This document shows, in pieces, positions 53,618 to 62,586 of a DNA stretch of 64,000 nt; the stretch's first letter is position 1; every line of letters starts with the position of its first letter. The DNA is from Pseudonocardiales bacterium (GTDB lineage Bacteria; Actinomycetota; Actinomycetes; Mycobacteriales; Pseudonocardiaceae). The notes beneath the pieces were generated by a model. That model made no database searches and was not told the DNA's origin. It saw only the letters and a list, made by a program, of their open reading frames with translations. The stretch covers positions 1-64,000 of the forward strand of contig JAFAWY010000091.1 of the NCBI GenBank assembly GCA_019241525.1, read 5' to 3'. A program made the position numbers and the translations under genes.

Positions 53618-54852
53618 GGATTGCCCTGATATCCGAGCACGCCAGCCCGCTCGCGGCGATCGGCGGTGCCGACTCAGGTGGCCAGAATGTGCACGTCGCA
53701 CAGCTCGCTCGAGCATTGGGCGAGCGCGGGCACCACGTGACCGTCTTCACCCGTCGCGACGACCCCGGATCGCCCGATCGGGTCCGGATAGGCCCTGGAG
53801 TGACTGTCGAGCATGTTCGCGCGGGACCCGTCACCATGCTGCCCAAGGACGCCTTGCTGCCCCACATGGCCCAGTTCGGCGATCATCTGGCGCAGCGATG
53901 GCTGGTGGAGCCCCCAGATGTCGCGCACGCGCACTTCTGGATGAGCGGACTGGCAGCGCAACGCGCGGCCCGCAGAATCGGCATCCCCGTGCTGCAGACT
54001 TTTCACGCGCTCGGCGTAGTTAAGCGCCGGCACCAGGGCGCGTCAGATCCCAGCCCGCGGTCGCGGTTGCGGCTGGAGAAGCAGCTAGCGCGGGACGCGG
54101 CGCTGGTGGTGGCAACCTGCACTGATGAGGTGACCGAGCTGACCGCCCTTGGCGTGCCAGCGTCCCAGGTAGCAGTGGTGCCGTGCGGGGTGGACTTGGA
54201 ATGCTTCACCCCCCGCGGGCCGCGGGCGGCGCGCGGCGGCCGCCATCGCATCCTGTCCCTGGGGCGGCTGGTCGAGCGTAAGGGCGTCGAGACGACCGTC
54301 CGGGCGATGGCTGCAGTGCCGGACGCGGAACTGGTCATTGCCGGTGGTGGGGACGCCATTGCGGATGCTGAGCAGGCCAGGCTGACCATGGTTGCGGCGG
54401 CAAGTGGCGTGCAAGATCGGGTCCGGCTGATCGGCCAGATCCCCCGAGATGAGGTTCCCGCGCTGCTGCGCTCAGCCGACGTGGTGGTCAGCGTGCCGTG
54501 GTACGAACCGTTCGGGATGGTACCCCTGGAGGCGATGGCCTGCGGGGTACCGGTGATTGCCTCCGCGGTGGGTGGGCACCTCGACACCGTGGTCGACGGG
54601 CGCACCGGCGCGCTGGTACCACCCCGGGACCCGGCCGCGCTGGCACAGCGGCTGCGCGAATTGCTCGCCGATCCCGCGAGGCTCGCGGCCATCGGTTCGG
54701 CCGCCGCGACGCGGGCGCGGGTTCACTACGGCTGGAGCCGTATCGCGACGGAGACAGAAGCGCTCTACCGCCAAGTGCTGGCAGGCGAGGAGGTCAAGGC
54801 AGCCTGCCTGCCGGGAAGCAGCCCAGCCACCGCCGCGGGAGGCCAACCATGA
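53614..54852 (+). CDS. GT4 glycosyltransferase
   Basis: GTG 53614 gives 412 aa. The N-terminus (ALISEHASPLAAIGGADSGG QNVH region) and HVTVFTRRDDP match the acceptor domain. HAHFWMSG lies at the cleft and RILSLGRLVERKGVETTVRA starts the donor domain. VPWYEPFGMVPLEAMACGVP holds the E(x7)E motif. It resembles GDP-mannose- or UDP-sugar-dependent GT4 enzymes, and is the longest glycosyltransferase in the operon. Confidence 0.92.
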   Translation: MRIALISEHASPLAAIGGADSGGQNVHVAQLARALGERGHHVTVFTRRDDPGSPDRVRIGPGVTVEHVRAGPVTMLPKDALLPHMAQFGDHLAQRWLVEPPDVAHAHFWMSGLAAQRAARRIGIPVLQTFHALGVVKRRHQGASDPSPRSRLRLEKQLARDAALVVATCTDEVTELTALGVPASQVAVVPCGVDLECFTPRGPRAARGGRHRILSLGRLVERKGVETTVRAMAAVPDAELVIAGGGDAIADAEQARLTMVAAASGVQDRVRLIGQIPRDEVPALLRSADVVVSVPWYEPFGMVPLEAMACGVPVIASAVGGHLDTVVDGRTGALVPPRDPAALAQRLRELLADPARLAAIGSAAATRARVHYGWSRIATETEALYRQVLAGEEVKAACLPGSSPATAAGGQP

Positions 54853-55430
54853 GCCGCGAGCACCTAGCCGCGTTGCGCAGCGCGCTGGCGGCGATGGAGG
54901 ACATCGCCGGTGCCCGCGCGGTGCTGTGGGGGCGTCACCTCGCGGGCGTGCTCGGCGCCGGGGGCCGCTTGCTCGCCTGCGGTAACGGCGGCAGCGCCGC
55001 GGAGGCCCAGCATCTCACCGGCGAGCTCGTCGGCCGGTTCCTGCATGATCGGCGTCCTCTGTCGGCGATCGCCCTGCATGCCGACACCTCGGCGCTCACT
55101 GCGATCACCAATGACTACGGCGGCCACGAATCCTTCGCCCGGCAGGTGTTCGCGCACGGTCGCCCAGGTGATGTGCTCATCGCGCTGTCCACCAGCGGCG
55201 CCAGCCGCAACGTGGTCTCAGCAGCAAAGGCGGCGCACGAGGTCGGCATGATCGCGTGGGCGCTGACCGGCCCGGCGCCCAACACGCTGGCCGCGGTCTG
55301 CGACGACGCGATCGCCGTTGAGGCCCCTAACGCCGCCACCGTGCAGGAGATCCATCTCGCCATCGTGCACGCGATCTGTCTCGCGATCGACGAGGCTCTG
55401 GGCGTGACCCCGCTGAAACTGCAGCTATGA
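54849..55430 (+). CDS. gmhA: Sedoheptulose-7-phosphate isomerase (phosphoheptose isomerase)
   Basis: The 193-aa SIS-domain protein has ACGNGGSAAEAQHLTGELVG, the phosphate-binding loop with residues diagnostic of GmhA, then DVLIALSTSGASRNVVSAA. The C-terminal EIHLAIVHAICLAID helix holds the catalytic His. It converts sedoheptulose-7-P to D-glycero-D-manno-heptose-7-P, the first step to ADP-heptose. Sedoheptulose-7-P comes from the pentose phosphate pathway. It overlaps the GT4 stop and the kinase start. Confidence 0.93.
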   Translation: MSREHLAALRSALAAMEDIAGARAVLWGRHLAGVLGAGGRLLACGNGGSAAEAQHLTGELVGRFLHDRRPLSAIALHADTSALTAITNDYGGHESFARQVFAHGRPGDVLIALSTSGASRNVVSAAKAAHEVGMIAWALTGPAPNTLAAVCDDAIAVEAPNAATVQEIHLAIVHAICLAIDEALGVTPLKLQL

Positions 55431-56839
55431 GCGGTGGCCGGGTGGTCGTGATCGGCGACACGCTGCTCGACAGCGACATCGCCGGCCGGGTGAACCGGCT
55501 ATGCCCGGATGCGCCGGTACCCGTCGTGGACGTCCAGACTCAGCGCTGGCGTCCCGGTGGAGCGGGCCTGGCTGCGCTGCTGGCGGCTCGCGCTGGCCAC
55601 AACGTGGTCTTGGTGACGGCATTGGGCAGCGACCCACCAGCTCGGCTGCTGGTTGACTTGCTCGCATCCCACGTGGAGCTGGTACGGATGCCGCTGCACG
55701 GTACTACCGCATGCAAGACCAGGATCCGTACGCAGGGCGGTCCGCTGGTGCGGGTCGACACCGGTGACGGCCGCGCGGGCGGAGCTCCCGCCGGCAACCG
55801 CTTCGCGACGGTGCTGCGCGGGGCCGAGGCAGTCCTGGTGTCCGACTATGGGCGCGATGTCACAACTGAACCCGCGGTCCGCGATGCGCTGCTGACCGTC
55901 GCCCGCCGGACACCCGTCGTATGGGATCCGCACCCCCGGGGTGCCTCGCCCGTGCCCGGCTGCCGCCTGGTGACGCCGAATGAGGCCGAAGCATCCGCGG
56001 CTGTGCCTGCCACCGACCGGGGATTAATTACCGGAGTGACGGCTGCCACGGCGCTACGTGGCTGGTGGCAGTGCGACGCGGTGGCGGTGACGCTCGGCGC
56101 CCGCGGCGCCGCCTTGGCCGTTGCAGATGGCTGCACCGCCGTGCCGGTACCCGAATTGGAGATTGCCCGGGATGGCGACACCTGCGGTGCGGGCGACGCG
56201 TTCGCTGCTGCGGTGACTGGTGCCCTGCTCGGCGGCAGCTCCATCCGTGCAGCGGTGGCCGCCGCGGTCTGCTCGGCGTCAGAATTTGTCGCCGCCGGGG
56301 GTGCCGCATCGATCAACGCGCTACCCCGTAGGCGCCCGTCGCCGCCGCGCGGCTGTCCCGCCGACGTGGTGACCCGGCTGCGCCATCAAGGCGGGCGGCT
56401 GGTGGCCACCGGCGGCTGCTTCGACCTGCTGCACCCGGGCCATCTCAGCCTGCTGCGGCAGGCTCGGGCCCTGGGCGATGCCCTGCTGGTCTGTGTCAAT
56501 ACCGACGAATCGGTACGTCGGCGTAAGGGCCCGGGGCGGCCAATTGTGCCCGTGGCCGACCGGATTGCGCTGCTCGAAGCACTCGAACCGGTAGATGCAG
56601 TGATCACGTTCGATGAGGACACTCCCACCGCACTGCTGGAAACTGTGCGCCCGGACGTGTGGGTGAAAGGCGGCGACTACACCCTCGGCGATCTGCCCGA
56701 GGAGCCGGTGGTACGCCGGCACGGCGGGCGCGTCGTGATCATTCCACTGGTCGGCGGATATTCCACGAGCCGGCTTGTCTCCGCTGCGCGGTCTGCCGCG
56801 CAACCGCAGTTGCAGCGCCCGATGAAGGAGAGGGTATGA
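55427..56839 (+). CDS. hldE: Bifunctional heptose-7-P kinase / heptose-1-P adenylyltransferase
   Basis: The 470-aa chain is close to E. coli HldE (477). Residues 1-~310 form a ribokinase-like kinase with WRPGGAGLAALLAARAGHNV near the N-terminus and DTCGAGDAFAAAVTG near 254. Residues ~325-465 are a nucleotidyltransferase with GGCFDLLHPGHLSLLRQA and VNTDESVRRRKGPGRP. It makes heptose-1,7-bisphosphate and, after GmhB, ADP-D-glycero-beta-D-manno-heptose. In gram-negatives this feeds LPS core; here the recipient is presumably a cell-surface glycan or metabolite. Confidence 0.93.
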   Translation: MSGGRVVVIGDTLLDSDIAGRVNRLCPDAPVPVVDVQTQRWRPGGAGLAALLAARAGHNVVLVTALGSDPPARLLVDLLASHVELVRMPLHGTTACKTRIRTQGGPLVRVDTGDGRAGGAPAGNRFATVLRGAEAVLVSDYGRDVTTEPAVRDALLTVARRTPVVWDPHPRGASPVPGCRLVTPNEAEASAAVPATDRGLITGVTAATALRGWWQCDAVAVTLGARGAALAVADGCTAVPVPELEIARDGDTCGAGDAFAAAVTGALLGGSSIRAAVAAAVCSASEFVAAGGAASINALPRRRPSPPRGCPADVVTRLRHQGGRLVATGGCFDLLHPGHLSLLRQARALGDALLVCVNTDESVRRRKGPGRPIVPVADRIALLEALEPVDAVITFDEDTPTALLETVRPDVWVKGGDYTLGDLPEEPVVRRHGGRVVIIPLVGGYSTSRLVSAARSAAQPQLQRPMKERV

Positions 56840-57525
56840 GGCCGCTAGGCAATGTGCTGATCACCGGTGGCGCTTCCGGCCTGGGCGCAGCCACCACCGA
56901 GGCCGTACTCGCCGCCGGGGGACGTCCGCTGGTACTGGACCGCAATCCCCCATCGATCAAGGTCGACCACGTGCAAGCCGACCTGGCTGACCGGATGGCC
57001 ACCGAGGACGCCGTCGCAACCTTGGTGTCCGCAGGCGGCGGGACCCTCAATGCGGTGTTCACCGCCGCCGGAATCGATTCCTGCGGGTCATTTGGCGAGG
57101 TGCCCGCCGAAGCCTGGGAACGGGTGATCGCGGTCAACCTGCTCGGCACCGCCCGGGTGGTGCGCGCCGCACTGCCGCACCTCGAGCGCTCCCGGGGCAC
57201 CGTGGTGACCTGCTCGTCCACGCTCGGCTTGCGAGTGTTCCCGGACGCGACAGCCTACTGCGCGTCCAAGTTCGGCGTGATCGGATTCACCCGCGCGCTG
57301 GCCGCCGAGACGGCCGGGCGGATTGGGGTGACACTGCTCATCCCGGGCGGCATGCACACCGCGTTCTTCGACGGCCGCGACGAGCAGTACAAGCCACCGC
57401 CGGACGCCAAGCTCAACCGGCCCGCGGACGTGGCAGCAGCGGTGATCCACGCACTGCGCCAGCCGCCGGGATGCGAGCTGCGGGAAATGGTGGTCTGCTC
57501 GTCACACGAGTCATCCTGGCCATAA
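56836..57525 (+). CDS. Short-chain dehydrogenase/reductase
   Basis: This 229-aa classical SDR starts at ATG 56836, overlapping the hldE stop. VLITGGASGLGAATTEAVL is the cofactor loop, NAVFTAAGIDS the NNAG-equivalent, and the catalytic Ser/Tyr/Lys lie in TCSSTLGLRV and AYCASKFGVI. It is not the ADP-heptose 6-epimerase HldD (an extended SDR of ~310 aa), so any replacement of that step would be novel. It may reduce or oxidise a sugar or sugar nucleotide of this locus. Confidence 0.88.
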   Translation: MRPLGNVLITGGASGLGAATTEAVLAAGGRPLVLDRNPPSIKVDHVQADLADRMATEDAVATLVSAGGGTLNAVFTAAGIDSCGSFGEVPAEAWERVIAVNLLGTARVVRAALPHLERSRGTVVTCSSTLGLRVFPDATAYCASKFGVIGFTRALAAETAGRIGVTLLIPGGMHTAFFDGRDEQYKPPPDAKLNRPADVAAAVIHALRQPPGCELREMVVCSSHESSWP

Positions 57526-57555
57526 CCGGCCGACAAATCAGCTATCAACGCTGCC

Positions 57556-58524
57556 GTGAACGGTCCGACGGTGCTGGTGCTGCGCGCCCTGGGTCTCGGT
57601 GACTTGCTGACCGCGGTTCCCGCGCTGCGTGGCTTGCGGTCGGCCTACCCAGATCACCAGGTGGTGCTCGCCGCTCCCGCATCGCTGCGCGAGCTAGCCC
57701 TGCTCACCGGCGCGGTTGACGACCTACTGCCTACCCCGCAGCTGGGTCGCATCAACTGGCGGGAGCCATCCCCAGTGGTCGCGGTCAACCTGCACGGACG
57801 GGGACCGCAGAGCACCTGCGCGCTGCGCGCTCTCGAGCCCACCACCTTGCTCACCCATGCCGGCTCCGAGGTCCCGGGCCCGGAGTGGGACAGCGATCTC
57901 CATGAGGTGGTGCGATGGTGCCGGATGCTGGCGTATTTCGGTATCCCCGCTGCTCCGTCGAACCTCGACCTGCGCCGCCCACGGCTACCGAGTCCGCTAC
58001 CGCGGGCGGTAGTGGTGCACCCCGGATGCGGCTTCCCTGCCCGGCAATGGCCTCCCGAGCGGTATGCAGCAGTGGCACGCCGGCTAGCCGGCGCCGGACT
58101 GCACGTGATCATGACCGGCAGCGCGGTCGAGCGCCCGCTTGCGCAGCAAGTGGCCGCTACGGCCGGCCTACCGGAGGATGCGGTGCTCGCCGGGCGTACC
58201 ACATTGTCCGAGCTGGCTGCGCTGGTCGCGAATGCCACCATGGTGATCTGCGGCGATACCGGCATCGCTCATCTCGCCACTGCATACCGCACACCATCGG
58301 TGGTCCTGTTCGGTCCGGTGTCCCCGCGGCACTGGGGTCCACCTCCTGAGCGTCCCCAGCATTGTGCGCTGTGGGCGGGAAGGACCGGTGACACCTTCGC
58401 TGATCGGCCCGATCCGGGTCTGCTCCAGATCACCACCGCCGATGTCCTCGCCGCTACCGCTCGATTGATCGAGACGGCCCCGAGCAACCAAGCGGATCAC
58501 GTGATCGAAGCACGGGTAAAGTAA
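57556..58524 (+). CDS. GT9 (ADP-heptose) glycosyltransferase 2
   Basis: GTG 57556 gives 322 aa. VLVLRALGLGDLLTAVPALR, VVVHPGCGFPARQWPPERYA and VICGDTGIAHLATAYRTPSV are the GT9 N- and C-domain motifs. It is a second heptosyltransferase-like enzyme after the one at 51627, so the product could contain two heptoses. It begins 30 nt after the SDR. Confidence 0.9.
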   Translation: MNGPTVLVLRALGLGDLLTAVPALRGLRSAYPDHQVVLAAPASLRELALLTGAVDDLLPTPQLGRINWREPSPVVAVNLHGRGPQSTCALRALEPTTLLTHAGSEVPGPEWDSDLHEVVRWCRMLAYFGIPAAPSNLDLRRPRLPSPLPRAVVVHPGCGFPARQWPPERYAAVARRLAGAGLHVIMTGSAVERPLAQQVAATAGLPEDAVLAGRTTLSELAALVANATMVICGDTGIAHLATAYRTPSVVLFGPVSPRHWGPPPERPQHCALWAGRTGDTFADRPDPGLLQITTADVLAATARLIETAPSNQADHVIEARVK

Positions 58525-58532
58525 CCAGCGAA

Positions 58533-59216
58533 TTGATCGAGAAAATCCTGCCTGATGCGGTGGCCAGTGCCGAGGCCTGGGACGACTCGCCTGACGCTGT
58601 ACTTTATCCCGGCGAAGCGGAACTGATCAGCCGCGCGGTGGACAAGCGCCGCCGTGAATTCCGCACGGCTCGCCATTGCGCCCGCCGCGCGCTGCACCAG
58701 CTCGGCTTGCCGCCGGTGGCGGTGCTGCGGGGCGAGCGCGGAGAGCCACAATGGCCGCCAGGCGTCGTGGGCAGCCTGACCCACTGCAGTGGCTACCGCG
58801 CCGCCGCCATTGCCCGCAGCAGCGTCATCCGCGCGCTGGGAATCGATGCCGAACCGAACGAACCACTGCCAACCGGCGTGCTCGACACGATCGCACTGAC
58901 TGAGGAGCAGCGGCGGCTGTCCCAACTAGCCGCGGCGGACCCGACCACGTGCTGGGACCGACTGCTGTTCAGCGCCAAGGAATCGGTGTACAAGGCATGG
59001 TTTCCGTTGACGCGCAGGTGGCTAGGGTTCGAAGACGCTACCGTCACGATCACAGGCAACGCAGCCGATCCTGCCCGCGGCAGCTTCGCTGCCCGCCTGC
59101 TGGTGCCCGGACTCACCCACACCGGCCACCCGCTGACCCAGCTGGATGGCCGCTGGCTGCGTAGCGGGCAGCTGTTGATCACCGCCATCGCTCTGTCGGC
59201 CACCCAGCCACGCTGA
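58533..59216 (+). CDS. 4'-phosphopantetheinyl transferase (Sfp/EntD type)
   Basis: TTG 58533 gives 227 aa. GSLTHCSGYRAAAIA, LGIDAEPNEP with the metal-binding Asp, and FSAKESVYKAWFPL with Glu and Lys are the family blocks. It attaches the phosphopantetheine arm to acyl- or peptidyl-carrier proteins. No polyketide or peptide synthetase is in the window, so it may act on carriers elsewhere. It is 8 nt after the heptosyltransferase stop and may be cotranscribed. Confidence 0.9.
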   Translation: MIEKILPDAVASAEAWDDSPDAVLYPGEAELISRAVDKRRREFRTARHCARRALHQLGLPPVAVLRGERGEPQWPPGVVGSLTHCSGYRAAAIARSSVIRALGIDAEPNEPLPTGVLDTIALTEEQRRLSQLAAADPTTCWDRLLFSAKESVYKAWFPLTRRWLGFEDATVTITGNAADPARGSFAARLLVPGLTHTGHPLTQLDGRWLRSGQLLITAIALSATQPR

Positions 59217-59436
59217 CGCGCTGCCCGGCCCACCATCTGCTGCCAAGCCCGAGATGGAGACATCCAGGGTAAAAAGGGGCCCTGTTACCGCGATATGAAT
59301 CCATGTCGGGGCGGCGTCGGCGGCGTCGCACGGCAAGGTGGCAAGGGTGCTACCTGATCATCATCACATGAGGTTCGCTACGATTCGCGGCCCGAGATCG
59401 ATCTTTCTGGTTCGACCAACGGATGGGGGTACGCGC

Positions 59437-60189
59437 ATGGTCAGCGCGCTCGGCGTGCCCGACTTCATACGTGGATTGCTGTTCGATCTAGACGGCGTGC
59501 TCACGCAGACGGCCAAGCAGCATGCCGCAGCGTGGAAGCAGATGTTCGACGACTTCCTGGCCCAGCGATCCCAAGACACCGGCGAGCCCTTCGTGCCGTT
59601 CGACTCCCGTACCGACTACGACACCTACGTCGATGGCAAACCGCGGTTGGCCGGCACCCAGGCGTTCCTCACGTCGCGGCACATCGCGTTACCGACCGGC
59701 ACACCAGACGACCCGTCCGGGGCCCTGACTGTGTACGGGCTGTCCAACCGAAAAAACGATCTTGTTCTGGAGTTGATCAAGAGCCAGGGGGTGACCGTCT
59801 ACCCCGGCTCGGTGCGCTACCTGCACGCTGCTCGCGAGGCCGGCCTGCCCTGCGCGGTGGTGACCTCCAGCGCCAACGCCGAGCAGGTGCTTACCTCCGC
59901 GAAGCTCTTAAACCTGTTCGATGCGCGTGTCGACGGGTTGGTCGCCGGACGTGAAGGACTTGCCGGTAAGCCCGCGCCGGACACCTTCTTGGCCGGAGCC
60001 CAGCTGCTCGGAGTGCCGCCAGAGGCGGCCACCGTGTTCGAGGATGCGCTGGCGGGAGTGGCAGCCGGTCACGCCGGGCACTTCGGCTACGTCGTCGGGG
60101 TGGACCGGGTCGGGCAGGCTGATGCGTTGCGGGCACACGGCGCCGATATCGTCGTCGGCGACCTCGCTGAGCTACTGGGGCGTACATGA
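59437..60189 (+). CDS. Beta-phosphoglucomutase-type HAD hydrolase
   Basis: ATG 59437 gives 250 aa. The HAD nucleophile site is GLLFDLDGVLTQTAKQHAAA, followed by a helical cap, VVTSSANAEQVL and KPAPDTFLAGAQLLGV. Overlap by 4 nt with a GH65 phosphorylase makes beta-phosphoglucomutase (beta-glucose-1-P to glucose-6-P) likely, because GH65 phosphorylases release beta-glucose-1-phosphate. The 220-nt gap upstream should carry the promoter. Confidence 0.88.
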   Translation: MVSALGVPDFIRGLLFDLDGVLTQTAKQHAAAWKQMFDDFLAQRSQDTGEPFVPFDSRTDYDTYVDGKPRLAGTQAFLTSRHIALPTGTPDDPSGALTVYGLSNRKNDLVLELIKSQGVTVYPGSVRYLHAAREAGLPCAVVTSSANAEQVLTSAKLLNLFDARVDGLVAGREGLAGKPAPDTFLAGAQLLGVPPEAATVFEDALAGVAAGHAGHFGYVVGVDRVGQADALRAHGADIVVGDLAELLGRT

Positions 60190-62552
60190 TCGAGCAGCAG
60201 CGATTCGCCGTCGAACCATGGGCAGTCCGGGAAGTCGGGCTGGACCTCACCGCCCTGGGCCACACCGAGTCGGTGTTCGCCCTGGCCAACGGGCACATCG
60301 GGCTGCGCGGCAACCTCGATGAAGGCGATCCACACGCCCTACCCGGTAGCTACCTCAACTCCTTCTACGAACTGCGGCCGCTGCCCTACGCCGAAGGTGG
60401 CTACGGCTACCCCGAATCCGGCCAAACGATGATCAATGTGACCAACGGCAAGCTCATCCGGCTACTGGTCGACGACGAACCGCTGGACGTGCGCTACGGC
60501 CAGCTGCGCTCGCACGAACGCACTCTCGATTTGCGGGCAGGCACCCTCAGCCGCCGGTTTGAGTGGGTCTCCCCCGCTGGAAAAGCAGTGCGGGTCGCAT
60601 CACAGCGGATGGTGTCGCTGGTCCAACGAGCTGTGGTCGCCATCAACTACGAGGTCGAGCCGGTCGACGATCCGGTGCTGCTCGTGCTGCAGTCCGAGCT
60701 GTTCGCCAACGAGGAGATGCCGCCCGTCGCCCAAGACCCGCGGGTGACCGCAGCGCTGTCCGAACCGCTGGTCGCCGAACAGCACCGCTGCAACGACAGC
60801 GGGGCGATGCTGCTACACAGCACCCGCCACTCCGGGTTGCGGATGGCCGCGGCGATGGACCACGAGGTGACGGGACCATCGCGCACGGAGTTCCACTCCT
60901 CGGCGACCGAGCACGTCGCCCGGACAACGGTGATCTGCCGGCTGGAGCCCGGGCAGCGGCTCCGGGTGGTGAAGTATGTGTCCTACGGCTGGTCCTCGCA
61001 ACGATCGTTGCCGGCACTCAATGATCAGGTACGGGCGGCCCTCGCGGCCGCGCGCTTCACAGGTTGGACCGGGTTGACCACCGAGCAACGCCGCTATCTC
61101 GACGAGTTCTGGGCCGCGACCGACGTGGAGGTCGAAGGCAACGCACAGCTCCAGCAAGCGGTCCGGTTCGCGTCCTTCCATGTCTTGCAGGCCGGAGCGC
61201 GAGCCGAGCGGCGCGGCATCGGCGCCAAGGGCCTCACCGGGCCGGGATACGACGGCCACACCTTCTGGGACACCGAAACATTCGTGCTGCCGATGCTCAG
61301 CCACACGGTGCCAGACGCGGCCGCCGATGTGCTGCGCTGGCGGCAGCAGATCCTTCCGCTAGCCCTGGAGCGCGCTGCGCAGCTCGGCCTGGCTGGCGCG
61401 GCGTTTCCCTGGCGCACCATCCGCGGCCAGGAATGTTCGGGGTACTGGCCAGCCGGTACCGCGGCCTTCCACATCAACGCCGACATCGCCGACGCGGCGA
61501 TCCGCCACGTGACCGCGACCGGCGACACCGATTTCGAGCGCGATGTCGCGCTGGAACTGTTGGTGCAGACCGCGCGGCTGTGGCGTTCGCTGGGCCACCA
61601 CGACCTGGAGGGCCACTTCCGTATCGACGGCGTGACCGGGCCGGACGAGTACAGCGCACTGGCCGACAACAACATCTTCACCAACCTGATGGCACAGCGA
61701 AACCTGCGGGCTGCCGCCGACGCGGTGCAAAGACACCCAGATCAGGCTGCCACCTTCGGCGTCGACTCTGAAGAGAGTGCGTCCTGGCGAGACGCCGCCG
61801 CTGAGATGGTGATCCCGTACGACCCGAAGTTGGGTGTGCACCCGCAGGCGGAGGGTTTCACCGAGCATGCCCCCTGGAATTTCGCTGCCACGGCGCCCGA
61901 TCAGTACCCGTTGCTGCTGCACTTTCCGTATTTCGATCTCTACCGCAAGCAGGTGGTGAAGCAAGCTGACCTGGTGTTGGCCATGCACCTGTGCCCGCAA
62001 GCATTCACTCCCGAGCAGAAAGCCCGCAATTTCGCCTACTACGAGCGGATCACCGTCCGCGACTCATCGCTGTCGGCGGCCACCCAGGCGGTGCTGGCGG
62101 CCGAGACCAATCACCTCGACTTGGCTTACGACTACCTGTGCGAAACCGCCTTAGTGGATCTGGCTGACCTGGCCGACAACACTGACCAGGGCTTACACAT
62201 CGCTGCGCTAGCCGGTGCCTGGTCTGCGCTGGTGGCTGGATTCGGCGGGCTTCGCCACCTCGACGACGGCGGCTTGGCATTCGCCCCCCGGCTCCCCGAG
62301 GCATTAACCAGGATCACGTTCCGGTTGCGCTGGCGCGGACGGCGATTGCGAGTGCAAATTACCTCAGGTCAAGTGGAGTACCAGCTACTCGAAGGCGAGG
62401 AACTGGAACTGCACCACTACGAGGAGGTCATGACGGTCACTGCGGCGCCGCTGGTCCGGCCAATCCCGCCGACTCCCCCGACCGATCAAGTGACCCAACC
62501 GCTGGGACGCGAGCCGCTCGCGCGCCGGCTACGCGAAGCAGCCAGCCAGTAA
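60186..62552 (+). CDS. GH65 glucosyl phosphorylase (maltose/trehalose/kojibiose type)
   Basis: The 788-aa protein shows the GH65 layout: N-terminal beta-sandwich, linker, (alpha/alpha)6 barrel and C-terminal sheet. WDTETFVLPM and GVTGPDEYSALADNNIFTNL with the general-acid Glu are diagnostic, as are YSLNSF-like YLNSFYEL and KQVVKQADLVLAM. It cleaves an alpha-glucosyl disaccharide with phosphate to give beta-glucose-1-P plus glucose. Which disaccharide is not decided by sequence; trehalose or maltose are common in actinobacteria. The 3' tail is short. Confidence 0.92.
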   Translation: MIEQQRFAVEPWAVREVGLDLTALGHTESVFALANGHIGLRGNLDEGDPHALPGSYLNSFYELRPLPYAEGGYGYPESGQTMINVTNGKLIRLLVDDEPLDVRYGQLRSHERTLDLRAGTLSRRFEWVSPAGKAVRVASQRMVSLVQRAVVAINYEVEPVDDPVLLVLQSELFANEEMPPVAQDPRVTAALSEPLVAEQHRCNDSGAMLLHSTRHSGLRMAAAMDHEVTGPSRTEFHSSATEHVARTTVICRLEPGQRLRVVKYVSYGWSSQRSLPALNDQVRAALAAARFTGWTGLTTEQRRYLDEFWAATDVEVEGNAQLQQAVRFASFHVLQAGARAERRGIGAKGLTGPGYDGHTFWDTETFVLPMLSHTVPDAAADVLRWRQQILPLALERAAQLGLAGAAFPWRTIRGQECSGYWPAGTAAFHINADIADAAIRHVTATGDTDFERDVALELLVQTARLWRSLGHHDLEGHFRIDGVTGPDEYSALADNNIFTNLMAQRNLRAAADAVQRHPDQAATFGVDSEESASWRDAAAEMVIPYDPKLGVHPQAEGFTEHAPWNFAATAPDQYPLLLHFPYFDLYRKQVVKQADLVLAMHLCPQAFTPEQKARNFAYYERITVRDSSLSAATQAVLAAETNHLDLAYDYLCETALVDLADLADNTDQGLHIAALAGAWSALVAGFGGLRHLDDGGLAFAPRLPEALTRITFRLRWRGRRLRVQITSGQVEYQLLEGEELELHHYEEVMTVTAAPLVRPIPPTPPTDQVTQPLGREPLARRLREAASQ

Positions 62553-62586
62553 GTGGCACCCGACCTGTCTTTTTCAATCAGTGCCG

